From Phycisphaeraceae bacterium (GTDB lineage: Bacteria > Planctomycetota > Phycisphaerae > Phycisphaerales > Phycisphaeraceae), in the NCBI GenBank assembly GCA_002704825.1, contig PAIY01000029.1:1-49405 (forward strand): DNA of 49,405 nucleotides, written 5' to 3'. The stretch's first letter is position 1; every line of letters begins with the position of its first letter. Of this stretch, positions 8,192 through 16,659 are shown piece after piece. The position numbers and the translations under genes are program-made. The notes under the pieces were generated by a model. That model did not search any database, was not told where the DNA came from, and saw nothing but the letters and a program-made list of their open reading frames with translations.

Positions 8192-9605
8192 AATGACGCG
8201 AAGTGCTCAAATTGCAATACCCCGCGTTAACATAATTTGAGTCGGCATCCGGGCCGTGGCCTAAGGTTGCCAATCGCTTACGGAACTTGATCAGATCATC
8301 TGTATACTTTGGATCATCGATGAAGTTCTGCATCTCTGACGGATCACGGGCCAGGTCGAATAGGACTTCCGGGCCGTTGTTGCCGTAGTATTGGTACTTC
8401 AAGTCATCCTGCTTGATCATCACGTTTTGATCACCGAATTGGCTGACGGTTTCATTGGACCAGTTGCTTGCATCACCGTTGATCAACGGCACAAGGCTAC
8501 GACTATCCAACCCATCGGGAACTTCCAGACCTGCCAGATCGCAGAGCGTTGCAAAGAGGTCACAGAGATTGACATTCTGATCCACCACCTTGCCTGCAGT
8601 CTCAGGGCTGAATCCCTTGGGCCAACGGATGATCATGGGGACACGGGCCGAGGCTTCGAAGAATTTCTGTTTCTCCCAGATACCATGTTCGCCGAGCATT
8701 TCACCGTGATCTGAAACATAGACGATGATCCAGTCATCAAGGTCCTGCCCGACATAGCGGAGATGATCGAGGATTTGCTTGTAGTGTTCATCAATGGTTT
8801 CGATCATGCCGTAGTAGGTTGCGGTGGCACGGCGCATGTCGCGTTCATTGACATCTTCACCGACGCGGACCTGGCGTTGGGATAAAAACGGGTGATCAAA
8901 GACCTGTTGATTGAGGAAGGGTTTCACGCGGTTAAGGTAATAACCGAACTTCTCAGTGGAGGTTTGGTAGGGATAGTGCGGCTGAATCAAGCTGACTTTG
9001 AGCAGCAGCGGTTGATGCAATTGTTCTCGGTCATTCTGCGGTGAGTTGAAATATTGCTCGATAAATTGGCATGCGACTTCGGTGGCATGTTCATCCTTGA
9101 TCGAACCAAAATCCTTGCCAACACCTGCGCGCAGTACTTCCTTGGCGTCGGACCATTTCACCGCAGAGAGTGGCCGTTCGTACTTGGCGAACTCGGATTC
9201 GACTTTGCCTTCGATGTGAGGGGGTGTGACCTGAATATCACCCAAGCCTGCGGGACGTTGAAGCCAGCCTTGAAGCTGGTCAGTCCCCAGGTGATGGAGC
9301 TTGCCACAGCAGACGGTTTGATAGGCATACTGGGCGAAGCGACGGGCAAAGGTCATGCTCCCGGGTTCCAGATCAATCCAACCTTCGCAGTTGCACGTCT
9401 TGGGCAGCTTGCCCGAGGCCATGCATTGACGCGCAGGAACGCAGATCGGTGAAGGTGTGTAGGCATTGTTAAACGTCACCCCTGTCTGCGACAGCCAATC
9501 CAGCGTCGGCGTGCGGACAATGGGATCGCCTGCAAAGCCAGCGATATCAGGGCGGTGTTCATCACTCATTAAAAACAGAATATTGGGGCGTTTGCTCATG
9601 CTCAT
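8190..9605 (-). CDS. Sulfatase (type I, Cys-type, choline-sulfatase-like)
   Basis: A 471-aa alkaline-phosphatase-fold sulfatase that would cleave sulfate esters. The metal-binding NILFLMSDEH is at residues 8-17, and the formylglycine motif CVPAR has Cys55, the residue converted by formylglycine-generating enzyme. A second metal/His site is seen in VYVSDHGEMLGEHG. It lacks a signal peptide, unlike most planctomycetal sulfatases, suggesting a cytoplasmic substrate. Two ATGs (9605, 9599) are equally plausible starts. No FGE gene is in the window. The neighbouring GH5 enzyme could act in the same polysaccharide pathway, but they are convergent, not co-transcribed. Confidence 0.9.
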   Translation of the reverse strand: MSMSKRPNILFLMSDEHRPDIAGFAGDPIVRTPTLDWLSQTGVTFNNAYTPSPICVPARQCMASGKLPKTCNCEGWIDLEPGSMTFARRFAQYAYQTVCCGKLHHLGTDQLQGWLQRPAGLGDIQVTPPHIEGKVESEFAKYERPLSAVKWSDAKEVLRAGVGKDFGSIKDEHATEVACQFIEQYFNSPQNDREQLHQPLLLKVSLIQPHYPYQTSTEKFGYYLNRVKPFLNQQVFDHPFLSQRQVRVGEDVNERDMRRATATYYGMIETIDEHYKQILDHLRYVGQDLDDWIIVYVSDHGEMLGEHGIWEKQKFFEASARVPMIIRWPKGFSPETAGKVVDQNVNLCDLFATLCDLAGLEVPDGLDSRSLVPLINGDASNWSNETVSQFGDQNVMIKQDDLKYQYYGNNGPEVLFDLARDPSEMQNFIDDPKYTDDLIKFRKRLATLGHGPDADSNYVNAGYCNLSTSRH

Positions 9606-9798
9606 CTCACTTGAATTGGATTACAACGGACTTTTGAGCATAGCCAGATCAGCAGAATTTTCGACCCCTGTTGCGTGTTCCTGGTGATTTAATTTCAGAC
9701 TCATGTGTATCAACACCGATCACGCTTGCGTCATGGTGGCATGTGTCATGCAGGTCTGTTTTCGTTGTGAACACATGCATCAAACGTGATAAGAAATG

Positions 9799-11139
9799 TC
9801 ACATTGTTTTGACATGATCTGAAACATGCGCTGCTTTAACATTGAGGATCAACTCAAAGAAACTGCCCTGCTCAGGCACACTGCTGACACGAATGTCCCC
9901 GCCCATGAAATGCGCGAGTTTTTGTGAGATTGCCAACCCCAATCCAAGACCGCCATACCGACGTGATGACGAGTTATCCGCTTGATGGAAGGGTTTGAAA
10001 ATGCTTTGCATGAGTTGGGGTTGGATCCCGATACCTGTATCACGGATGACAAAATGCAGTTGCTGCTTTTCACCGGCGTGATGCCAATTGATCGACAGAT
10101 CAATCTGCCCCTTGTGCGTGAACTTGATGGCATTGAGAACCAGTCGGTTGAGAATCTGTTCAACCCATTTGGCATCCAGTTCAATTTCGGTTGGCAAAAC
10201 TTGACTCTGTGGATCACGCAGGTTGAATGCCAACCCCTGCTGCATGGCTTCTGGAGCATGTTTGCGATACACCTGCTGGAGCAGGGTCATCGGATTGACG
10301 GGCCGCGGATCCACATCCAATTCATCTGAATCAAGCAATGTCAGGAGCAAAATACTGTCGAGTATCTCCAAGAGATTCTGCCCATTGTCGTAGATACATT
10401 GGAGAAACTGTGCGTGTTCAGGATGCTGTTTGACCTCTTCGCGCATGATCTCTGCAAAGCCCATGATGGCTGAGAGTGGTGTGCGTAATTCATGCGTGAT
10501 GTTTGCCAGGAAATTGCCCTTGGCCTGATCGGCAGCCAAAGCCTTATCCCGTGCATCCTCGAGTTCTGCCATCATGCAGGCTGCATTGACATTGGCCTGG
10601 GCAAGTTGCTTGATAAGATGCTGATCGTGGACTTCATTGTTTGTCAATTGCAGGGCAATAAGCTGCTGATCCAAAGACCGCTGCATCTTGGCCATCGTGA
10701 CAATCAACTGACACCACTGTGAATCCTGCATGGGCGCCGGCATGAGCATCACATGTTGGGCGTTATCCAGTTGGTCAACAAAAGCACAGGCTAACGTCGG
10801 ATCAGCATCATCGTGAAGCCAGACCACCAACCCATGATCGGACATGGCTGCCAGTTGGCTGATTGCCTGTTGAATCTGATCTGCAGTCGATTTGGGCTTG
10901 GCAACAAAGACCATCGGCATGGTGTGCTGGGTCCGGGTCACACTCACAAGACGCTTGCATTGATCCAAATCATCAGTGACCTGTAATTGTCCCACGCGAG
11001 CCTTCAGAATCGACTGATGTGAAGCCAAAATATCAGCAAGCTTCCGCTTGATCATGTCTGCAGAATCAGCCAGGACGATCAAATCGACCTTGGTTGATAT
11101 CTCAGAAGGCTTGACTTGCTGATTCAAAAACAACTCCAC
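9799..11139 (-). CDS. Soluble sensor histidine kinase
   Basis: A 446-aa kinase. Residues 1-140 look like a degenerate receiver/Rossmann-like region, a coiled-coil-prone helix covers about 145-205, HisKA has phosphoacceptor His216 in NITHELRTPL, and HATPase_c shows the N box (NAIKFTHKG), G1 (DTGIGI) and G2 (GLGLGLAI). No membrane segment is present, so it senses an internal signal. The GTG start directly abuts the TGA of the dsrE-like gene; a TTG at 11127 preceded by GGAG is an alternative. Third gene after tusA and dsrE, so its input may be a sulfur-relay or persulfide state. No response regulator is adjacent. Confidence 0.88.
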   Translation of the reverse strand: MELFLNQQVKPSEISTKVDLIVLADSADMIKRKLADILASHQSILKARVGQLQVTDDLDQCKRLVSVTRTQHTMPMVFVAKPKSTADQIQQAISQLAAMSDHGLVVWLHDDADPTLACAFVDQLDNAQHVMLMPAPMQDSQWCQLIVTMAKMQRSLDQQLIALQLTNNEVHDQHLIKQLAQANVNAACMMAELEDARDKALAADQAKGNFLANITHELRTPLSAIMGFAEIMREEVKQHPEHAQFLQCIYDNGQNLLEILDSILLLTLLDSDELDVDPRPVNPMTLLQQVYRKHAPEAMQQGLAFNLRDPQSQVLPTEIELDAKWVEQILNRLVLNAIKFTHKGQIDLSINWHHAGEKQQLHFVIRDTGIGIQPQLMQSIFKPFHQADNSSSRRYGGLGLGLAISQKLAHFMGGDIRVSSVPEQGSFFELILNVKAAHVSDHVKTM

Positions 11140-11739
11140 TCAAATAAACAAGTTCACACGCGACTTGGATGCATTTTGCAGATACGTTGCCACCCCACCG
11201 ACCTCAAGTCCGTCGATGAGTTCATCACGATCAAACCCCATGATCTGCATGGCGGTTGTGCAGGCAGTCATCTCGACACCTAATTCGCCGGCCAATTCAA
11301 GCATTTTTTTCAAATCAGGCACCTGCTGCTTTTTCATCAGATGGTTAAACAGCTTCGGACCGATGCCTGCAAAATTCATCTTGGAGGTTTTAAGTTGACT
11401 CACGCCGGTGGGCAGCATCCATGCAAGCATCCGATGCCAAAGGTTTTTGTGTCGATACACCGTCTTCTTGCGCAGCGCAGAAAGCCCCCAGAAAGTGTAG
11501 TACATGGAGACCTGACAGCCCATGGACGCAGCACCGGTCGCCAGGAACAAGGCTGCGATGAGCTTGTCCATCTCGCCACTGAATACCACGATGGTCATGT
11601 TGTCCTCAGGGACCATTTTCTGCAGGTCATCCACAGACTGTTGACACTTGCGCAGATGCTCAAGCATGGCTTGTAGATCCGCTGAAGCGCCAGTCGCGGC
11701 ATTCATCGGATCAGATGTCGTTTGTTTGAGGTCTTCCAT
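11140..11739 (-). CDS. DsrE/DsrF-like family protein
   Basis: A 199-aa protein with a DsrE-type alpha/beta fold in residues 45-199: TIVVFSGEMDKLIAALFLATGAASMGCQV, then a hydrophobic strand-helix block, and a conserved C-terminal Cys in MTACTTAMQIMGF. The family (COG2210 type) carries sulfur as persulfide or scaffolds sulfur-transfer complexes. The ATG at 11739 has GGGAG 7 nt upstream. It starts 12 nt after the tusA stop and ends exactly before the histidine kinase start, so the three genes are surely co-transcribed. An N-terminal 40-residue extension of unknown role precedes the domain. Confidence 0.82.
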   Translation of the reverse strand: MEDLKQTTSDPMNAATGASADLQAMLEHLRKCQQSVDDLQKMVPEDNMTIVVFSGEMDKLIAALFLATGAASMGCQVSMYYTFWGLSALRKKTVYRHKNLWHRMLAWMLPTGVSQLKTSKMNFAGIGPKLFNHLMKKQQVPDLKKMLELAGELGVEMTACTTAMQIMGFDRDELIDGLEVGGVATYLQNASKSRVNLFI

Positions 11740-11751
11740 CTTCAAACTCCC

Positions 11752-11976
11752 TCATGCTGCCTTTTGCACCACAGCAGTGATGTTTTCATCAACGTCGATG
11801 GACAAAATCGCGTGACCGAATTTTTCCGACCATGCCTTGATGTCCGCTTCAAACGCTGCATCCGAAGCTGTGACTTTCAGACAATCACCGGGGGCCATCT
11901 CGTCCATGGCACGTTTGATGTGAACCAACGGCATGGGGCAGCAAAGCCCGACACAATCCAGTTCGATGGTGTTCAT
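11752..11976 (-). CDS. tusA: TusA/SirA-family sulfurtransferase
   Basis: A 74-aa TusA-like protein with the signature Cys in LDCVGLCCPMPLVHIKRAM (the CPMP motif at about residues 12-15), followed by the usual two-layer alpha/beta fold. TusA proteins hand persulfide sulfur between carriers such as DsrE. Start 11976 is chosen because GGAG lies 6 nt upstream; the open frame extends further but those residues are not TusA-like and cover the promoter. It is first in the tusA-dsrE-kinase operon. Whether it is the true tRNA-thiolation TusA or a paralogue cannot be told. Confidence 0.85.
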   Translation of the reverse strand: MNTIELDCVGLCCPMPLVHIKRAMDEMAPGDCLKVTASDAAFEADIKAWSEKFGHAILSIDVDENITAVVQKAA

Positions 11977-11999
11977 ATCTGTCTCCATGTACGAATAAC

Positions 12000-12045
12000 A
12001 TGCGCAGTACATGCTGTGCATAGTCCTATACATCGGATCAATCAA
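12000..12045 (-). promoter_or_regulatory. Promoter with overlapping operator of the tusA-dsrE-kinase operon
   Basis: On the minus strand TTGATT (12040-12045) is followed after 17 nt by TATGCA (12017-12022), about 40 nt before tusA. A 22-bp inverted repeat, ATGCGCAG-N6-CTGTGCAT (12000-12021, one mismatch), covers the -10 box and the expected start site, as expected for a repressor operator. Confidence 0.55.
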
Positions 12046-12154
12046 AATACGGGTTTGGTCGGAGTCGGCTCAATCGCCAACAAGAATGACATGATGTCCC
12101 TGAAAAAGAACGGTTATCAGACGTTTAACGCTTGAAGCAAAACATCAGAAGCGA

Positions 12155-12613
12155 TCACTGCGGTTGATCGTCCGAATCATCCATGTCCATCGGCGGATGA
12201 TCCATATCGCTGCCCGGGGGTGGGCAGACTTCTTCGAGGACCGATTCAGAGACGTAAATCGGAACCTCCACGGCAACCCCCAGGGCAATGGCATCGCTGG
12301 GGCGGGAATCGACTTGAATGGTCTTGCCATCACGTTCCAAAATCAGTGATGCGTAAAAGGTGTGATCCTGTAAATCACGAATGAGAATGGATTGGATCCT
12401 GGCATCCAGTTGCTCAATGACCGAAGCAAGCAGTTCATGCGTTTGCGGGCGTGGCGGGGTTTTGCCCATCAGGCGACGTTCAATGGCCATCGCTTCATTG
12501 GGGCCGATGACGATGGGGAAAACGCGATCCCCCTCGACTTCACGCAACTCCAGAATATGCGATTCATATTCTTCGCGAATCAGTATCCGAGCCAACTCCA
12601 TCTGCACTGCCAT
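12155..12613 (-). CDS. DUF151 / bifunctional nuclease family protein
   Basis: A 152-aa protein of the bifunctional nuclease (BFN, DUF151) family: MELARILIREEY, PIVIGPNEAMAIERRLMGK, RPQTHELLASVIEQL and the RPSDAIALGVAVEVPIYV block are all family hallmarks. Plant and Mycobacterium relatives have been described as nucleases or redox regulators. The start at 12613 is preceded by AAGGAT at 5 nt; a longer in-frame extension is not conserved-looking. The C-terminal 20 residues are rich in Pro, Met and Asp. It is monocistronic as far as can be seen. Confidence 0.87.
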   Translation of the reverse strand: MAVQMELARILIREEYESHILELREVEGDRVFPIVIGPNEAMAIERRLMGKTPPRPQTHELLASVIEQLDARIQSILIRDLQDHTFYASLILERDGKTIQVDSRPSDAIALGVAVEVPIYVSESVLEEVCPPPGSDMDHPPMDMDDSDDQPQ

Positions 12614-12936
12614 GCTTGATCCTTTCGGTGATCTGCATCCTACCCGAATCCGACTTTCATGGCGAGATACAACCGTTTGGATTGGACAATCATGCATTTT
12701 GCGTGCAGGCGGTGTCCGAATATGGGAAAAAAAATTCCAATATAGTAAAAACACCTGCAAGCTACCCTTCTCGTGCTAAATCAAGCCCTGCCTGAGCTTA
12801 CCGTAAACCTATGTTGCATTCAGTGTTACATGAAATATCAAGGGCTTAATGTCTTTTAACTGAAAACACGATAAAAAGACTTAACCCCAGCGTCCGGGCT
12901 TGTACAATTGGATTGCACGTGGAAGGAGCCCGCCAA
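12614..12936. other. Intergenic region with a 47-bp imperfect inverted repeat
   Basis: This 323-bp region separates divergent genes. It holds an imperfect inverted repeat at 12842-12888 (GGGCTTAATGTCTTTTA against TAAAAAGACTTAACCCC) and a -10-like TACAAT at 12903-12908 with TTAACC 16 nt upstream, presumably the promoter of the Cys-rich protein gene; the right arm of the repeat overlaps this -35, so it could be an operator. Nothing else is recognised. Confidence 0.45.
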
Positions 12937-13227
12937 ATGTCCACTTCAAAATTCCGGTTTTATGTCTGTCGCGAATGCGGCCCCAAGGGGTTGTACAACC
13001 GCCTTAGCCAGATGAAACAAAAGCTTGCTGACGATGGCATTCAAATCGAAGTCTTTCACTCAATCTGTCTGAGTGCATGCAAGTTTAATCGTGTGGTGAA
13101 AGTGCAGATGCCCGACGGTGAAATTCTCAGCTATTCCGACAAGCAGATGAATGGCTTTCGCAAATGGGATGATGAACCGTTGATCCAGTTGACACATGAA
13201 TGCATGCCGATCACGCAATCGGTTTAA
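12937..13227 (+). CDS. Small Cys-rich protein, thioredoxin-like [2Fe-2S] ferredoxin-like
   Basis: A 96-aa protein with Cys pairs in YVCRECGPKG (Cys9, Cys12) and SICLSACKF (near residues 47-51). The C-x2-C ... C-x3-C spacing resembles DUF1636 and thioredoxin-fold [2Fe-2S] ferredoxins, which suggests bound iron-sulfur and an electron-transfer role. GGAAGGAG lies 8 nt before the ATG, which decides this start over one 24 nt upstream. It is monocistronic, with its own TACAAT -10 box. Family assignment rests on the Cys pattern only; a zinc-binding protein is the main alternative. Confidence 0.7.
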   Translation: MSTSKFRFYVCRECGPKGLYNRLSQMKQKLADDGIQIEVFHSICLSACKFNRVVKVQMPDGEILSYSDKQMNGFRKWDDEPLIQLTHECMPITQSV

Positions 13228-13356
13228 CCGCCCTGCCTGATCTGAACGTTACTGTTTGGCCCATTCGAAATACCGGGTAGCTGCATCCTCAGACGCACCT
13301 GTCAGTGAGATTGAGTTCAGTCACTTCACGATAGCTGTCAGCGGCGACCGCTTGGA

Positions 13357-15792
13357 TCACCTGATGATTTCCAGGCGATTGGAATCAACTTGAATCTGCT
13401 CGCATTCGTCTGGATCAAAGACCACACCCCCGGGATAGGACTCAGGCTGGGGAGACTTCCAGAGATTGCCATGCACCCTGACCTGAGAACACAATGCGTT
13501 GAACACCGTGCCGGCATAGGGTGTGACGTTGGGAAGCGGGTTGGTCATGTCGATGATATTGTTGCGGATGACCATGTCACGGGAAGCCGTAAACGACATC
13601 GCCGGACCAGGCGGGTTGATGAAGTGATTATTCTCAACCAAGAATCGTTTGAACAGCGGGTAGGACATCGGCCCCCACGGCAGGCGTCCGCCGGTGTAGA
13701 TCACCGCCCCTTCCCAACGGCCACTGGGATTCACATTGGAGAAGCGGTTGTTGCGGATAACCATGTTGTCCGTGCCGACTCCTTCTGCCCAATGCAGATC
13801 GACGATGTCCGCCTGAACCTGAATGGCATTGCCACCAATGCGATCGAACACATTGTTCTCAACCGTCACGTCATTACCTGAATACAAAATGCCTCGGCCA
13901 AAAGTCCGAACGAACCGGTTGTTGGCAATGCGGACATTATCCGTTGCAAAACGCGTGTTGGCAACAATCGCCAAGTACGACAGACTCCGTGGCACGGTTT
14001 GCTTGAAGTCAATCGTCGTCGTCGTCGAGTTCACATAGGCGTTGGGATGACCGTCATAAATCGGCTCCTGAGCCACCGTCAATTCAATCCCCGTGGGCGA
14101 AAGATCCGCATTGTAAAACCGCAGAACATCTCCAGCTGCAATCCGCAGGCGATGCTTGGGACAGTTGAGCAGTTTCAGTTGCTTATCATGATCACCAAAC
14201 TTCAAACCGCCCTGCCAGGTGTTGTCATGCAGGTTGATGCAGTCATCCCCCAAACCAGTGAACTCGCAGTTTTCAATGATCACATTACCCTTGGATTCAC
14301 CTGCATGAATCCCGTCAGCAGCCGTGGTCAATGGATGACGCGAACCTTCTCGGCGGACAATACGACAGCGGTTAAAGCGCCAGTGATGCGTGGTACCAGT
14401 ATTCAGCCACCCCATGCCTGGCAGAGAGTAAATGGTCACATCTTCAAACGTCAGATGCGAACCGGATGCGATCTTGAACGCGATGAGATTGTAATACAGA
14501 TGACGAATGATATAGCTCTGACCTTCCGCCAAAGCCACCGGCCGCGGGAACTGGGCGATGATGCGATCCCCTTTGACTTCAAGCTTCGGCTTGGCATCGT
14601 TGATCGTGAACTTCTCAGGCTGCGCTTCATCACGCTTGCGATACAACTTGTCCGCATCAATCGGCATAAGCATCAGCCATTTCATCTGAGCTGCTTTTTG
14701 AATCTGCTGCTCATTGCAGTCTGCAAAGGTGAACTCAAACGTTTTACTGTCATCGCTGGCTTTGGCAACGGTTCCCAGCGAAGCGATGGGCATGTAATCC
14801 CAGTTCCAATCGATAAACAGGTTCTTGATCACCACGCGATTGCATTGCATCAGCAAGAAACAATCGCCCTGATAAAGCTTCTGAAAAATGAACTCAGAGC
14901 CCTGTCCATCAATGGTCAGATCATCAACATGATCGAGAATAATACTTGCTTTGCGGGCAAACCGGTAAACGCCCCTGGGGATGAGAATCGTCTTATTGCC
15001 TTTGATACTGCGGGCTTCGTTGACCATGCGTTGCAGTGCAATGCTGTTGTTCTCAGCGACTTCGTTACTGACAGGTTGATCACCATCAGCAATCAACCGT
15101 CCTGCTGCGGAGATCACTTTACCCTGGCCTTGATCATCCGGTCGAATGATTTGAATCTCCGTAAACCCGGTTGCCAAAGCCTTGCCGGTCGAATCGGTTT
15201 GAGATGTGAGAGTCGCATCAGTTTGTGGTTTGAGATGTTCGATATCTCGGCCGGTCTTGATGGCGATCTTGTCATAGATAATGCCACCGGTTCCCTGACA
15301 GCCTGCGTAGATGGTCCACTTGCCGCCATCGACGGGTGTTAAGCGCATGGGGAATTTGATCGTGCGTTGTTTGCCATCCGGTTCACCGACCCAGCGTTGC
15401 CAGATGTCATAAGCCGAACTCTTGCTATTGCGTGCGAACATATAAAACGTGCGTGGCAAGGTGGTCGATTCCGTCACACGAAAAGTCACCTCAGCAGTAA
15501 AGTCCATCGCATCGGTTTTGAGATAGTGCCTGGGGATGACGATATAGTTGTAGTAGCCGGTGCCACGGGTGACGGTGACTTTGATGCTTTTACCACCATC
15601 GGGATTGTTCACCCAATCCGTCTGCCATGGATTCTTACTCACCGGATGCGTGCCCCGGTAAAGACCATTTGCTGACCAGACATATTCGTAGCGATCTGCT
15701 GCGTAGGCCCTGTGAGTACAGCCTAGCATGATGGCCGTGGAGACAAGCAGAAAACAAACGGTCCGAATGAAGTGGTAAAACAATGCATTCAT
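13357..15792 (-). CDS. Secreted right-handed parallel beta-helix protein
   Basis: An 811-aa exported protein. A signal peptide (about residues 1-31, ending AYA) includes a Cys in IMLGC that is not a canonical lipobox. Residues 35-190 form a beta-rich N-terminal module; residues 245-800 are a parallel beta-helix with repeated coils such as DNVRIANNRFVRT, NDVTVENNVFDRI, DNMVIRNNRFSNV and RDMVIRNNIIDMT, typical of pectate-lyase/polysaccharide-lyase-like folds. It probably binds or cleaves a polysaccharide, but no specific family or catalytic site can be named. It follows the GntR-type regulator and prepilin genes in the same direction. Confidence 0.82.
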   Translation of the reverse strand: MNALFYHFIRTVCFLLVSTAIMLGCTHRAYAADRYEYVWSANGLYRGTHPVSKNPWQTDWVNNPDGGKSIKVTVTRGTGYYNYIVIPRHYLKTDAMDFTAEVTFRVTESTTLPRTFYMFARNSKSSAYDIWQRWVGEPDGKQRTIKFPMRLTPVDGGKWTIYAGCQGTGGIIYDKIAIKTGRDIEHLKPQTDATLTSQTDSTGKALATGFTEIQIIRPDDQGQGKVISAAGRLIADGDQPVSNEVAENNSIALQRMVNEARSIKGNKTILIPRGVYRFARKASIILDHVDDLTIDGQGSEFIFQKLYQGDCFLLMQCNRVVIKNLFIDWNWDYMPIASLGTVAKASDDSKTFEFTFADCNEQQIQKAAQMKWLMLMPIDADKLYRKRDEAQPEKFTINDAKPKLEVKGDRIIAQFPRPVALAEGQSYIIRHLYYNLIAFKIASGSHLTFEDVTIYSLPGMGWLNTGTTHHWRFNRCRIVRREGSRHPLTTAADGIHAGESKGNVIIENCEFTGLGDDCINLHDNTWQGGLKFGDHDKQLKLLNCPKHRLRIAAGDVLRFYNADLSPTGIELTVAQEPIYDGHPNAYVNSTTTTIDFKQTVPRSLSYLAIVANTRFATDNVRIANNRFVRTFGRGILYSGNDVTVENNVFDRIGGNAIQVQADIVDLHWAEGVGTDNMVIRNNRFSNVNPSGRWEGAVIYTGGRLPWGPMSYPLFKRFLVENNHFINPPGPAMSFTASRDMVIRNNIIDMTNPLPNVTPYAGTVFNALCSQVRVHGNLWKSPQPESYPGGVVFDPDECEQIQVDSNRLEIIR

Positions 15793-15937
15793 GTGTCAAT
15801 CATTCCGTACTGAAGTTGTGACTGTCCTTGGAGGCAAAGCAATAATGCTGACCTGTGAGACAGACAATCAATTCGTTGTGTTTGGATCACAGTCAAGCCC
15901 AGACAGCCGACTGCGATTGATGTGCGTAGGCGTAAAA

Positions 15938-16591
15938 TCAGTGCGCTTTTTTGTAGTCACTCTCACGGAACCACAGGTCCTTGGTGACCGTGGTCTGATC
16001 GGTGCTGCGCGTGGCAATGACCGTGTCAAAATAAGGATCAGCATAGCTCTGCACACTGCAGTCAATCATCAGGAAGTTCTGTGATTTGTTATGCCAGTTG
16101 TAGGTGTATTTGCTGCCTGATCCATCGTAGCCTGAACCCCATGTTGTGCCTTGGCCGGATTCCGCGACGAGGATTTTTTTCGACGCATTGATCACACGAT
16201 GAAACTGCGTGGCTTTGACACCTTTCATATCACCAGTGCCGAACACACCGCAGAGATAGCTGTAATTGGCGAAGTCCGACAGCGTCGGGACAATGCGATT
16301 GCCCGGGCAGACCAGCGCACCATTAAACCCGCGTTTCTGGCCAAACTCCTTGGCAACCTGCGTGATCCAGAGCCTTCCATCGAGGTTGATCCCGGGAATG
16401 ATGTAATCATTATTGCTGGACGCATAGACCTGCTCGACCACGCCGATTTGGCGCATGATGCTGGCACACTGGATTTTCCGCCCTGCTTCCTTGGCTTTGG
16501 CCAATGCAGGCAGGAGAATGGCCATCAACAACGAGACGATGGAAATAACCACCAACAGTTCAATCAATGTAAAGCCATTATGTCGTTGCAT
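15938..16591 (-). CDS. Type II secretion/type IV pilin-like protein with H-X9-DG-type C-terminus
   Basis: A 217-aa prepilin. [18 protein letters not shown] is a classical prepilin peptidase site (cleavage after Gly7, Glu at +5) with a hydrophobic helix to about residue 30. The C-terminal region has H-x9-D in [13 protein letters not shown], matching the H-X9-DG signature of planctomycetal prepilin-associated proteins except that Gly is replaced by Cys. AAGGAG lies 8 nt before the ATG at 16591, favouring it over the ATG at 16597. It lies 68 nt after the GntR-type regulator and 145 nt before the beta-helix gene, suggesting a pseudopilin role in surface or secretion functions for that cluster. 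Confidence 0.87.
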   Translation of the reverse strand: MQRHNGFTLIELLVVISIVSLLMAILLPALAKAKEAGRKIQCASIMRQIGVVEQVYASSNNDYIIPGINLDGRLWITQVAKEFGQKRGFNGALVCPGNRIVPTLSDFANYSYLCGVFGTGDMKGVKATQFHRVINASKKILVAESGQGTTWGSGYDGSGSKYTYNWHNKSQNFLMIDCSVQSYADPYFDTVIATRSTDQTTVTKDLWFRESDYKKAH

Positions 16592-16659
16592 GACCATGAC
16601 TCCTTGAAAAATGTGTACGATTCAATCGCGCAGTATGCGCTGTAACAGACAAAGATAAT

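Noticed and set aside
12613..12760. N-terminal extension of the DUF151 gene
   Set aside because: The added residues lack family similarity and a ribosome-binding site precedes the ATG at 12613.
13999..15342. 447-codon open frame opposite the beta-helix gene
   Set aside because: The beta-helix protein has clear repeats and a signal peptide; the antisense frame has neither.
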